Positions 45,313 to 56,086 of a stretch of 64,000 bases of DNA are shown in pieces (position 1 is the stretch's first letter; each line of letters begins with the position of its first letter). Source of the stretch: Dryocosmus kuriphilus (lineage: Eukaryota > Arthropoda > Insecta > Hymenoptera > Cynipidae); assembly GCA_038277395.1 (NCBI GenBank), contig CM076193.1, positions 172,338,711 through 172,402,710 of the forward strand. The letters are read 5' to 3'. The notes under the pieces were generated by a model. It ran no database searches and had not been told where the DNA came from. It was given only the letters and a program-made list of their open reading frames with translations. The translations under genes and the position numbers were made by a program.

Positions 45313-48300
45313 ATAGCGGGAATGCTATACTGTGGAAGGAAAGAGGAAGAGGGTCTGTCGATTGTTGGAGGTGTAGCGAGTGAGCGTCAGTAAAAATTGA
45401 CTCCGGCCCGGGGAATCGAACCCACGGCCTCCGGCTCGAATGCTCGATGCGCTAACCACTTCGCCAACCACTGAGTCGGTGATGAGTTACATACAGTCAA
45501 CTCATCACCTTCCTGCCTCATCGCTACAACTCAAGTCAGTCTTCGGGGTGGAAAGGCGGAAGCCATGTGACGGAAACCATGTACCGCGTTACAACCCAAC
45601 CACCCCCCCCCCTCTTCTCTATTTCGAGATGTCTCCAATACTCTAAGTGAAGGAGCAGGGATCTTTTTGTGGGCTGGTGACTAACATAACTCGTTCGGTA
45701 GAATCCCCAAAATCGACAAAACAGAGTCCAAAACACCACCCGGTATCTTGGAAGAGGATGCAGGATATTGTGTGTGTAATTTTCGTTGGGCGCCAAATAT
45801 AGCAGAAATGCTATATTGGGGAATGGAAGATGAAGAGTGACTTTCGAGTGTTGGAGGTATAGCGAGTGAGCGTCAGTAAAAATTGACTCCGGCCCGGGGA
45901 ATCGAACACTCGGTCTCCGGCTCGAATGCTCGATGCGCTAACCACTTCGCCAACCACTAAGTCGGTGATGAGTTACATACAGTCAACTCATCACCTTCTT
46001 GCCTCATCGATACAACTCAAGTCAGTCTTCGGGGTGGAAAGGCGGAAGCCATGTGACGGAAACCATGTACCGCATTACACCCCCCCCCCTCTTCTCTATT
46101 TCGAGATGTCCCCAATACTCTAAGTGAAGGAGCAGGGATCTTTTTGTGGGCTGGTGACTAACATAGCTCGTTCGGTAGAATCCCCAAAATTGACAAAACA
46201 GAGTCCAAAACACCACCCGGTATCTTGGAAGAGGATGCAGGATATTGTGTGTGTAATTTTCGTTGGGCGCCAAATATAGCAGAAATGCTATATTGGGGAA
46301 TGGAAGATGAAGAGTGACTTTCGAGTGTTGGAGATGTAGTGAGTGACCGTCAGTAAAAATTGACTCCGGCCCGGGGAATCGAACACTCGGTCTCCGGCTC
46401 GAATGCCCGATGCGTTAACCACTGCGCCAACCACTAAGTCGGTGATGAGTTACATACAGTCAACTCATCACCTTCCTGCCTCATCGCTACAACTCAAGTC
46501 AGTCTTCGGGGTGGAAAGGCGGAAGCCATGTGACGGAAACCATGTACCGCGTTACACCCCCCCCCCCCTCTTCTCTATTTCGAGATGTCTCCAATACTCT
46601 AAGTGAAGGAGCAGGGATCTTTTTGTGGGCTGGTGACTAACATAACTCGTTCGGTAGAATCCCCAAAATCGACAAAACAGAGTCCAAAACATTACCCGGT
46701 ATCTTGGAAGAGGATGCAGGATATTGTGTGTGTAATTTTCGTTGGGCGCCAAATATAGCAGAAATGCTATATTGGGGAATGGAAGATGAAGAGTGACTTT
46801 CGAGTGTTGGAGATGTAGTGAGTGAGCGTCATTAAAAATTGACTCCGGCCCGGGGAATCGAACACTCGGTCTCCGGCTCGAATGCCCGATGCGTTAACCA
46901 CTGCGCCAACCACTAAGTCGGTGATGAGTTACATACAGTCAACTCATCACCTTCCTGCCTCATCGCTACAACTCAAGTCAGTCTTCGGGGTGGAAAGGCG
47001 GAAGCCATGTGACGGAAACCATGTACCGCGTTACACCCCCCCCCCCCCCCCTTCTCTATTTCGAGATGTCTCCAATACTCTACGTGAAGGAGCAGGGATC
47101 TTTTGTGGGCTGGTGACTAACATAAATCGTTCGGTAGAATCCCCAAAATCGACAAAACAGAGTCCAAAACACTACCCGGTATCTTGGAAGAGGATGCAGG
47201 ATATTGTGTGTGTAATTTTCGTTGGGCGCCAAATATAGCAGGAATGCTATATTGGGGAATGGAAGATGAAGAGTGACTTTCGAGTGTTGGAGGTATAGCG
47301 AGTGAGCGTCAGTAAAAATTGACTCCGGCCCGGGGAATCGAACACTCGGTCTCCGGCTCGAATGCTCGATGCGCTAACCGCTTCGCCAACCACTAAGTCG
47401 GTGATGAGTTACATACAGTCAACTCATCACCTTCCTGCCTCATCGCTACAACTCAAGTCAGTCTTCGGGGTGGAAAGGCGGAAGCCATGTGACGGAAACC
47501 ATGTACCGCGTTACACCCCCCCCCCCCCTCTTCTCTATTTCGAGATGTCTCCAATACTCTACGTGAAGGAGCAGGGATCTTTTTGTGGGCTGGTGACTAA
47601 AACTACATAAATCGTTCGGTAGAATCCCCAAAATCGACAAAACAGAGTCCAAAACACTACCCGGTATCTTGGAAGAGGATGCAGGATATTGTGTGTGTAA
47701 TTTTCGTTGGGCGCCAAATATAGCAGGAATGCTATATTGGGGAATGGAAGATGAAGAGTGACTTTCGAGTGTTGGAGGTATAGCGAGTGAGCGTCAGTAA
47801 AAATTGACTCCGGCCCGGGGAATCGAACACTCGGTCTCCGGCTCGAATGCTCGATGCGCTAACCGCTTCGCCAACCACTAAGTCGGTGATGAGTTACATA
47901 CAGTCAACTCATCACCTTCCTGCCTCATCGCTACAACTCAAGTCAGTCTTCGGGGTGGAAAGGCGGAAGCCATGTGACGGAAACCATGTACCGCATTACA
48001 CCCCCCCCCCCCCTCTTCTCTATTTCGAGATGTCCCCAATACTCTAAGTGAAGGAGCAGGGATCTTTTTGTGGGCTGGTGACTAACATAGCTCGTTCGGT
48101 AGAATCCCCAAAATTGACAAAACAGAGTCCAAAACACCACCCGGTATCTTGGAAGAGGATGCAGGATATTGTGTGTGTAATTTTCGTTGGGCGCCAAATA
48201 TAGCAGAAATGCTATATTGGGGAATGGAAGATGAAGAGTGACTTTCGAGTGTTGGAGATGTAGTGAGTGAGCGTCAGTAAAAATTGACTCCGGCCCGGGG

Positions 48301-50870
48301 AATCGAACACTCGGTCTCCGGCTCGAATGCCCGATGCGTTAACCACTGCGCCAACCACTAAGTCGGTGATGAGTTACATACAGTCAACTCATCACCTTCC
48401 TGCCTCATCGCTACAACTCAAGTCAGTCTTCGGGGTGGAAAGGCGGAAGCCATGTGACGGAAACCATGTACCGCGTTACACCCCCCCCCCTCTTCTCTAT
48501 TTCGAGATGTCTCCAATACTCTAAGTGAAGGAGCAGGGATCTTTTTGTGGGCTGGTGACTAACATAACTCGTTCGGTAGAATCCCCAAAATCGACAAAAC
48601 AGAGTCAAAACACTACCCGGTATCTTGGAAGAGGATGCAGGATATTGTGTGTGTAATTTTCGTTGGGCGCCAAATATAGCAGGAATGCTATATTGGGGAA
48701 TGGAAGATGAAGAGTGACTTTCGAGTGTTGGAGGTATAGCGAGTGAGCGTCAGTAAAAATTGACTCCGGCCCGGGGAATCGAACACTCGGTCTCCGGCTC
48801 GAATGCTCGATGCGCTAACCACTTCGCCAACCACTAAGTCGGTGATGAGTTACATACAGTCAACTCATCACCTTCCTGCCTCATCGCTACAACTCAAGTC
48901 AGTCTTCGGGGTGGAAAGGCGGAAGCCATGTGACGGAAACCATGTACCGCGTTACACCCCCCCCCCCCCTCTTCTCTATTTCGAGATGTCTCCAATACTC
49001 TAAGTGAAGGAGCAGGGATCTTTTTGTGGGCTGGTGACTAACATAACTCGTTCGGTAGAATCCCCAAAATCGACAAAACAGAGTCCAAAACATTACCCGG
49101 TATCTTGGAAGAGGAAGCAGGATATTGTGTGTGTAATTTTCGTTGGGCGCCAAATATAGCAGGAATGCTATATTGGGGAATGGAAGATGAAGAGTGACTT
49201 TCGAGTGTTGGAAGTGTAGCGAGTGAGCGTCAGTAAAAATTGACTCCGACCCGGGGAATCGAACACTCGTTCTCCGGCTCGAATGCCCGATGCGCTAACC
49301 ACTTCGCCAACCACTGAGTCGGTGATGAGTTACATACAGTCAACTCATCACCTTCCTGCCTCATCGCTACAACTCAAGTCAGTCTTCGGGGTGGAAAGGC
49401 GGAAGCCATGTGACGGAAACCATGTACCGCGTTACATCCCCCCCCCCTCTTCTCTATTTCGAGATGTCTCCAATACTCTAAGTGAAGGAACAGGGATCTT
49501 TTTGTGGGCTGGTGACTAACATAACTCGTTCGGTAGAATTCCCAAAATCGACAAAACAGAGTCCAAAACACTACCCGGTATCTTGGAAGAGGATGCAGGA
49601 TATTGTGTGTGTAATTTTCGTTGGGCGCCAAATATAGCAGGAATGCTATATTGGGGAATGGAAGATGAAGAGTGACTTTCGAGTGTTGGAGATGTAGTGA
49701 GTGAGCGTCATTAAAAATTGACTCCGGCCCGGGGAATCGAACACTCGGTCTCCGGCTCGAATGCCCGATGCGTTAACCACTGCGCCAACCACTAAGTCGG
49801 TGATGAGTTACATACAGTCAACTCATCACCTTCCTGCCTCATCGCTACAACTCAAGTCAGTCTTCGGGGTGGAAAGGCGGAAGCCATGTGACGGAAACCA
49901 TGTACCGCGTTACATCTCCCCCCCCTCTTCTCTATTTCGAGATGTCTCCAATACTCTAAGTGAAGGAGCAGGGATCTTTTTGTGGGCTGGTGACTAACAT
50001 AACTCGTTCGGTAGAATTCCCAAAATCGACAAAACAGAGTCCAAAACACTACCCGGTATCTTGGAAGAGGATGCAGGATATTGTGTGTGTAATTTTCGTT
50101 GGGCGCCCAAATATAGCAGGAATGCTATATTGGGGAATGGAAGATGAAGAGTGACTTTCGAGTGTTGGAAGTGTAGCGAGTGAGCGTCAGTAAAAATTGA
50201 CTCCGACCCGGGGAATCGAACACTCGTTCTCCGGCTCGAATGCCCGATGCGCTAACCACTTCGCCAACCACTGAGTCGGTGATGAGTTACATACAGTCAA
50301 CTCATCACCTTCCTGCCTCATCGCTACAGCTCAAGTCAGTCTTCGGGGTGGAAAGGCGGAAGCCATGTGACGGAAACCATGTACCGCGTTACACCCCCCC
50401 TCCCCTCTTCTCTATTTCGAGATGTCCCCAATACTCTAAGTGAAGGAGCAGGGATCTTTTTGTGGGCTGGTGACTAACATAAATCGTTCGGTAGAATCCC
50501 CAAAATCGACAAAACAGAGTCCAAAACACTACCCGGTATCTTGGAAGAGGATGTAGGATATTGTGTGTGTAATTTTGGTTGGGCGCCAAATATAGCAGGA
50601 ATGCTATATTGGGGAATGGAAGATGAAGAGTGACTTTCGAGTGTTGGAAGTGTAGCGAGTGAGCGTCAGTAAAAATTGACTCTGGCGTGGAGAATCGAAC
50701 CCTTGGCCGCCGGCTCGAAAGCTCGATGCGCTAACCACTGCGCCAAACACGGAGTCGGTAATGAGTTACATAAAGTCACCCTACTGCCTTATCGCTACCA
50801 CTCAAGTCAGTCTTCGGGGTGCAAAAGGGGAAGCCATGTGACGTGTCCCATGTACCACGTTAGAAATTAT
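45313..50870. repeat. ~480-bp tandem array, 12 units, with tRNA-like block and poly-C tract
   Basis: Units follow each other at 476-486 bp, with matching points at about 45,440, 45,926, 46,403, 46,882, 47,362, 47,847, 48,327, 48,803, 49,283, 49,761, 50,240 and a diverged last unit near 50,720. Each unit contains a minus-strand tRNA-like block, an inverted pair GTGATGAGTT ... AACTCATCAC, a poly-C run of variable length and GGATGCAGGATATTGTGTG. Small differences show multi-unit duplication: units 2 and 6 share GCATTACACC, CATAGCTCG, AAATTGACAAA and CACCACCC. The many 60-118 codon frames on both strands repeat with the unit and are not genes. Confidence 0.95.
45399..45477 (-). other. tRNA-derived block (first of ~12 copies in the array)
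   Basis: Read on the minus strand, the block starts GACTCAGTGGTTGGCGAAGT and ends CCCCGGGCCGGAGTC. GACTC pairs with GAGTC as an acceptor-like stem. TGGCGAAGTGG fits an RNA polymerase III A box and GGTTCGATTCC a B box. In the other units the B box is TGTTCGATTCC, one base weaker. The anticodon arm does not fold cleanly, so it is more likely a tRNA-derived SINE head carried in the repeat than a working tRNA. Confidence 0.6.
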
Positions 50871-51350
50871 AATAAAAAGGACCGCACACCAAAACAGGAA
50901 ATTACTTTTTGTCCAACTTTCTAATAGGGTGACGCTTAAAAATCTAAAATCGAATTTCCTTAAATGGTACCCCCTCCCCCCAACTTTTACTCCTGGTGGG
51001 AGAGGGTCCCTGGAATTTTTTTTAAGTTTTTTTAAAAATGTTTAATGGACCCGGAGCTTAATGGTTCAGAATTGGATTTTTGCGGACAAATCAGTCTACA
51101 GGTCACAATTTTTGTCCAATTCAGGCGTTTCTGGAATCACGCGAAATCTTTTTAAATCCCTTAGAATCAATAATAGCCTTGTAAATCTTATGAATTCCTT
51201 TAAATATTATAAGATCCCTCTAATTAATCTTTCTATATTTTTTTCGTTGCAAATTCAAAAATATTGTTAAAAATTATTATTTTTTTGGTTAATAATTCAA
51301 CTATTCTTGCTTGAAAAATAAAATTTCCCCGCTTCATCCTGTTGAATAAA
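50871..51350. other. Spacer with no recognised feature
   Basis: No recognised gene. A 69-codon frame at 51,061-51,270 has no domain signal. Confidence 0.5.
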
Positions 51351-51466
51351 AGAAACGAGAAACGATCTACTGAGGCCTCGGTGGCGTAATTGGAAAACGC
51401 TCCACTCGTGAATAGTGTCGTTCCCGGTTCAAATCCGGGCCGAGGTAGATTTTTTCTCGTTTCTCT
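51351..51466. repeat. Inverted repeat enclosing the tRNA-like sequence
   Basis: Left arm AGAAACGAGAAACGATCTAC (51,351-51,370) pairs with the right arm starting GTAGATTTTTTCTCG (51,445-51,466). The match is 12 bp plus 6 bp with a small internal mismatch. The right arm begins inside the 3' end of the tRNA-like acceptor strand, so the two structures can form one long stem with a bulge. Confidence 0.7.
51375..51446 (+). tRNA. tRNA-like sequence (possible TGA anticodon), probably pseudo or SINE-like
   Basis: The 72-nt sequence folds as a cloverleaf. The acceptor GCCTCGG pairs with CCGAGGT (one G-T pair). The D arm is GCG...CGC and includes A-box-like TGGCGTAATTGG. The anticodon stem is CACT/AGTG with loop CGTGAAT, and the T arm CCCGG TTCAAAT CCGGG is perfect and gives the B box GGTTCAAATCC. 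Against a working tRNA: position 33 is G instead of T, and a TGA (Ser) anticodon would need a long variable arm, which is absent. A T-run follows at 51,450-51,455 (possible pol III stop). Confidence 0.45.
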
Positions 51467-51469
51467 AAA

Positions 51470-53490
51470 AAATTATTTAGACCAGCAATCGAATTAAATT
51501 TAACATTTGAAATTAATTAATATTTTCGTTTTTTCAAAGGTTATAACATTATTCTTCGAAAATTCAACAACAACTAATTTTTAGTTAAATGAATCTAATT
51601 CATTAATTATATTTTTCATTTTTTATTTTTACGGGACAAACTTGAAAAATAATATTATAAATAAATATTAATATTTCACATGTTTTAAATATAATTTAAA
51701 ATTATTTAAGGTTTAAAGCCTGAGAGAAAAATGAATTTCATTAAACATTTTTCTTTAATTTCAATGGTAATTCTTATCATTATTATTGAATAAACCAGAA
51801 TACATAGAAACTAAAATTTATTTATTCAAATCATTTTTATTATTGCTAATTATTAATATTATTGGGATAATGGAATAATCCCGAAAAATAAAATTCCGGA
51901 CACTAGAAAATTGACGAAAAGGAAAATTTCGGAATTTGAAAATTGTCGAACTGGAAAATTCCCGACAGTTCTAATACTAATTTAATAAAATTTTCCAAGT
52001 TAATTGGGTTCAAATTTATTAGCAATTACCATTAATTTTTAGATGTGAATAACATAATTTGAAATATAAATTTTTTATAATTTAAAATATTAAATACAAT
52101 AATAAATCTTAACTTTTATAAATATTGCATGATACAATTGTATCAGGACTAATTAAAAATATTCATAAAAATGAAAGTTTTCGAAATTAATTCAGCTAAA
52201 ACTTAATATTATATTTAATATTTTAAAATTATTAAAAATTAAGCTTAAGAAATAATATGTTATTCATATATAAAAATATCTTTTTAAAAATAATATTTTT
52301 TAAATAAATAAATAAAATTTTTTTTGTCCTTTCTAGTTTTTTAAATAATATTAATAATAATAATAATAATAAGAATAATCATTTAAAATTAGGAAAAAAT
52401 TTGTAACCTAAAGTTATTCTTCTCTCAAACCCAAGATCTAAAATTTAAGGTTTTTTTAAACGTTAAATAATGATTTCCGATATTTTAATTTTTACAAATA
52501 TTGGTAATTAATCCTGATACAAAAAAAAGATCAATTGGTCCATTTATATAATTAAAACCCTTCCTTATTATTTATTATTAACAATAATTAGAATTAATTA
52601 TTGTAATATTATTGTTATGTGACAATAATAATAATTAGATAATAGTATTAATAATTAATTATAATAAATATATCTTTAACCATTAATAATAATTTTAATA
52701 ATAATAATAACCATTGGAATTTTTCTTTAATATTGAAATAAAAATAATTTTTCTCTTAATAGCTTAATATTTAATTTAGGACATTTTCTTAAGCCTTCAG
52801 TAATTTTTCGTTATGATTCAAATATTTTTAATATTAAAATTATTTTATCATATTAGTTTTAAACTTTGTCCCTTAAAATAAAAAAAAATTATTTATATTA
52901 ATCGAAACATTAAATAAAAAATTACTTAATATGAACTAAATTCATTTATTTTAAAACTACATATTATTTTTGAGAAAGTTATTTAGCCATGAATAATACA
53001 GAATTTTTAATAATTTAAGAATATTTAATATAATATTGAGTTTTGACTCATTAGTTTCGAAAATTTTTAATTTTAATAAATATTTTTAATTAATATTGAT
53101 ACAAAAATAATTAATTCACATATTTAAATAAATAAAAATTTTCCTTATTAATTAATATAGTTACTAATTATAATTATATTACTATTATTGTTAAGGAACA
53201 GTTTTGTGTTAAGTATTGTACATGAAACATTTATATTCTTTTCCACACTTTATGTAGAACTTCATGAATTTATTGATTTTATTGGTAGAACTAACAGATT
53301 TAATGTAAAGAATATACCAATTTCATCTGCGGTATTTACATATTTTGTCTGTAGAATTTACAGATTTTTATCTTAGAGTTTACAGATTTGTGTTTTTAGA
53401 ATTTACAGATTTTGTCTGTAAATCCACAGGATTTGGCCAGTAAAATTTTTTTGTAGAATCTGCAGAATTTTTTCCTACACTTGATTTTAT
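51470..53490. repeat. AT-rich modular and composite repeat with TCTACAG block
   Basis: A forward module spans ~51,590-52,300 (TAAAGCCTGAGAGAAAAATG near 51,713, CCCGACAGTTCTAATAC near 51,960). It is followed by an opposite-sense composite copy (~52,300-53,200) and the TCTACAG-rich block (53,220-53,480). This is the fourth copy of the composite in the window. Nothing coding. Confidence 0.75.
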
Positions 53491-53513
53491 TAATTTTTCG
53501 GGACACTGTAAAA

Positions 53514-54501
53514 ATTTCAGTATTTCCTCTATACGTTTTCGTAAGGAAAATTCAAAATTTGGGTGGGGAAAATACCTTCCACCAATAAAAAAATAGGTAA
53601 TTATTAATTTAAAAATATGAATGTGGCAATAATAGAAACAGCTTTATTGAAAGTTGACTCAATTCTGTGATCTTATAAACTGTAAAATTTTTTGGGAATT
53701 TTCCCTACTGATTGTTAGCAAATTCACAAGTTTCTTTGAGAAAAAGGACTTTCCCAAAAATGTTAGGGACTTTTCCCTAATTGTAGGGGAAGTTCGGAAA
53801 AAGATGAAATATTCCCTAACTGTTCGGGAATTTTCCGGAAACTTAAGGGAATTGACAACACACTGAGAGGGTCGACCTATAGGGAGGAGGTACGAGTAGC
53901 TACCGCTAGATGGCCTAAAATTTGGGCTGTCGCAAGCAAGACGGCGATTTCCGTTTATAAAGGCGGGACGTTCCTCTGAATACGTATCTTCATTGATTCA
54001 TTCTTCTCTTGAGCTTCGGTTCGAGAAGTAAACTCATTTATATGATGTAGATTTTTTTCTATAAAATTTTAGAGTACATCCCTAACGAACGTCCCTTTGA
54101 ATTTTCCTAATAATTAAAAGGATAAATTTCCACATTTTGCGGAATTTTCCGTACGAAATATTAGGGAGAATTCCCTAATTTTTCGGAAATTTTTTATATC
54201 TTTTTAAAGTTTTTCCCTAATAACTATTAGGAAATATTCCCGAAAATTTTGGTAAATTCCAATCATTTTCGGGAATTTTCCTTATAAAACATTAGGAAAA
54301 ATTCTCTGAATTTTAGGTAAATTTCCAAATTTTACGAAATTTTCCCTACGAAATATCAGGGAAAATTCACTAAATTTTCGGAAATTTTTCATATCCTTTT
54401 AGAGTTTTTCCCTAATAACTATTAGGGAAAATTCCCGAAAAGTTAGGGTTAATAGCTTCCCGAACATTTTCGGGAAAATTCCCGAAAAATTTTTTACAGT
54501 G
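53514..54501. mobile_element. Possible CACTG-ended non-autonomous element rich in GGGAATTTTCCC-like motifs
   Basis: The left end reads CACTGTAAAAATTTCAG and the right end TTTTTTACAGTG, so the termini are inverted. The body has many copies of AGGGAAAATTCCC-like motifs on both sides of a more balanced core (53,870-54,010). No target duplication is clear. The internal sequence CGGACACTGTAAAATTG of the AT-rich modules resembles the left end, so the terminal match could be coincidental. Confidence 0.45.
53905..53995 (+). promoter_or_regulatory. Possible core promoter with upstream CTCF-like motif
   Basis: TACCGCTAGATGGCC near 53,900 resembles the insect CTCF consensus (CCACTAGATGGCGC-like) with differences. 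TATAAAG lies at 53,956-53,962 and an initiator-like TTCATTG about 35 bp downstream. They sit in a short island of balanced composition inside AT-rich repeat. No gene begins downstream, so it may be a relic of a retroelement promoter. Confidence 0.25.
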
Positions 54502-54868
54502 CAGTCTTTACAATTATATTTGTAAACTACTCCTGAAAATTTACGTTTAGGAAGAGGATCTTTGAGATTATCAAAAAAGTTGGAAAATTTATTAACTGGT
54601 TTGAAAATTGTCTTTACATTATGATTTCTTAAAATTTGTTGTATTTTTTCTGATAAATTTTTTATATAAGGACAAACTGCTAAGTCGATTGAGTTATTAG
54701 TGTCGTTATTATTTGTATTTTATTCATAAAAGATTCAGAATTATAAAATCGATAAGTTTCTTTTTTTAAAAAAAAATCAATGAGGGATTTTGGGTAACCA
54801 TTATTGATAAGTGTTTTTTTAATTAAGTTGATATTTTTGCTTCTAAATTCAGTGTCTGAAATCTGTCT
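54502..54868 (-). pseudogene. Penelope-like element, RT-to-endonuclease junction, inverted segment
   Basis: Read from 54,868 downwards it gives KKTLINNGYPKSLIDFF and, after a frame change near 54,720, NNSIDLAVCPYIKNLSEKI and KFSGVVYKYNCKDC, where it stops at the edge of the neighbouring repeat. The NGYP block is typical of the region following the RT core in Penelope-like elements, and the last residues are the first strand of the GIY-YIG domain. It is truncated on both sides and broken once. Confidence 0.75.
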
Positions 54869-54870
54869 GT

Positions 54871-55298
54871 CTGAAAAAATACAACAAATTTTAAGAAATC
54901 ATAATGTAAAGACAATTTTCAAACCAGTTAATAAATTTTCCAAGTTTTTTGATAATCACAAAGATCCTCTTCCTAAAAGTAAATTTTCAGGAGTAGTTTA
55001 CAAATATAATTGTAAAGACTGTGATTCTTCCTACATAGGCGAAACTGGCAGTTCGATTGAGACTAGAACTCGTGAGCATGAAAACTCGATTAAAAATACT
55101 GCTCTTTCTGAGCATTATTTAGATTCAGGACATCATGTTGATTTCGAAAATTACAAAGTTCTCGCAATAGAACATAACACAGCCCGAAGAAAAATAGTAG
55201 AAAATTTCTTCATTAGTAAAACTGAAAACAATGTTAACATCAGATTTGAACATAATGTTTTTCCAGAGGAATACTTACCTCTTGCAAATTTAATATAA
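54871..55298 (+). pseudogene. Penelope-like element GIY-YIG endonuclease C-terminus
   Basis: The open frame (extended upstream to 54,804 by chance sequence) contains LSEKIQQILRNHNVKTIFKP, then FSGVVYKYNCKDCDSSYIGE, the GIY-YIG core with its CxxC, TRTREHENSIKN with the arginine block, SEHYLDSGHHVDF with the histidine-rich part, and a stop after LPLANLI. In an active element this nuclease nicks the target for reverse transcription. The domain is complete and without stops. The RT domain that should precede it is missing, so it is a 5'-truncated copy. The first ~22 codons before 54,871 are not element sequence. Confidence 0.85.
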
Positions 55299-56086
55299 AA
55301 TGGTTTTCCTACATTACCATCAACACAGTTTTCTTACCGACTGTTTTGGGTTTTAAGGTTTAAAATTTCCTCAGTTTATTTCGCTAGTCTGACACTGTCA
55401 TCCATTGTAGACTCTTAATGTTATTGCCCGTCTTTCACTTAAAACTGTTTTATTTTGGTTTTGGTTTTTTAAACTGTTAAGTTTGAGCTTTTACAAAAGA
55501 AGTTTTTATTCTTCGACACCTCGTTAAATTATTATATTGGTTTTTTACATCTATCAGGTATGATTTCTTCGTCTCTAAGGACTATTAAAGTAATATTTGA
55601 CTTTTATTTGTATGACCTTTGCAACGTGACTTATTTTGATATATTTGCTGTACATATTCACAATTTACTGAACCTCAATTCTGTTTATAAATTTATGAAT
55701 CTAATCCTTAAATTATTTACTTACTTCATTATGATCCATTTGCAAAATTCCTTAAAAGAAAGCTTGATTTTTAACGATTCAATCAGATTCACTAAAAATT
55801 TCAAATTATAATCTCTATTATATTCTAAAAAATTTCACAATACAAATTTTTACAAGAACAAAATTATACTATTGATCTGAATATCTCTACAGTCTGAACT
55901 TTGCTACGCGATAACCTACTTTTATGCTACGATCTGAATATTTCTGCAATCTGAACTTTACCACATTTAAATAATTTCTCAGTTTTGACTTGTCAAATTT
56001 TCCAGTAAATATTTACACACACTTTAAAACAATTTTTTATATTATTTACATATGATATTTCAATATTATATAAATTGAAACTGAAA
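55299..56086. other. Penelope 3' flank and AT-rich spacer
   Basis: Probably the 3' untranslated part of the Penelope-like element followed by AT-rich spacer. There is a short direct repeat CTGAATAT(C/T)TCT ... TCTGAACTTT near 55,878 and 55,936. An 83-codon frame at 55,560-55,811 has no domain signal. Confidence 0.45.

Larger units (their letters stand above)
54502..55298. mobile_element. Penelope-like element fragment with inverted 5' part
   Basis: The plus-strand part (54,871-55,298) encodes the C-terminal GIY-YIG region of a Penelope-like element. The minus-strand part (54,868-54,502) encodes residues just upstream and overlaps it. Arms 54,502-54,652 and 54,871-55,021 are reverse complements with only a few mismatches over 151 bp. 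This head-to-head arrangement resembles the 5' inversions known for Penelope-like elements and LINE twin priming. Confidence 0.85.

Noticed and set aside
45440..50443. Repeated 60-118 codon frames on both strands with the same peptide (for example SYIQSTHHLPASS)
   Set aside because: They recur because the 480-bp unit recurs. The frame runs through the antisense of the tRNA-like block and through the variable poly-C run, which changes the C-terminus in each copy.
51375..51446. A functional tRNA-Ser(TGA)
   Set aside because: Position 33 is not T and the long variable arm of tRNA-Ser is missing. Kept only as a tRNA-like sequence.
53514..54501. A confident CACTG-ended DNA transposon
   Set aside because: No target duplication is visible and the AT-rich modules contain a similar CACTGTAAAA stretch internally, so the ends may be coincidental. 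Reported at low confidence only.
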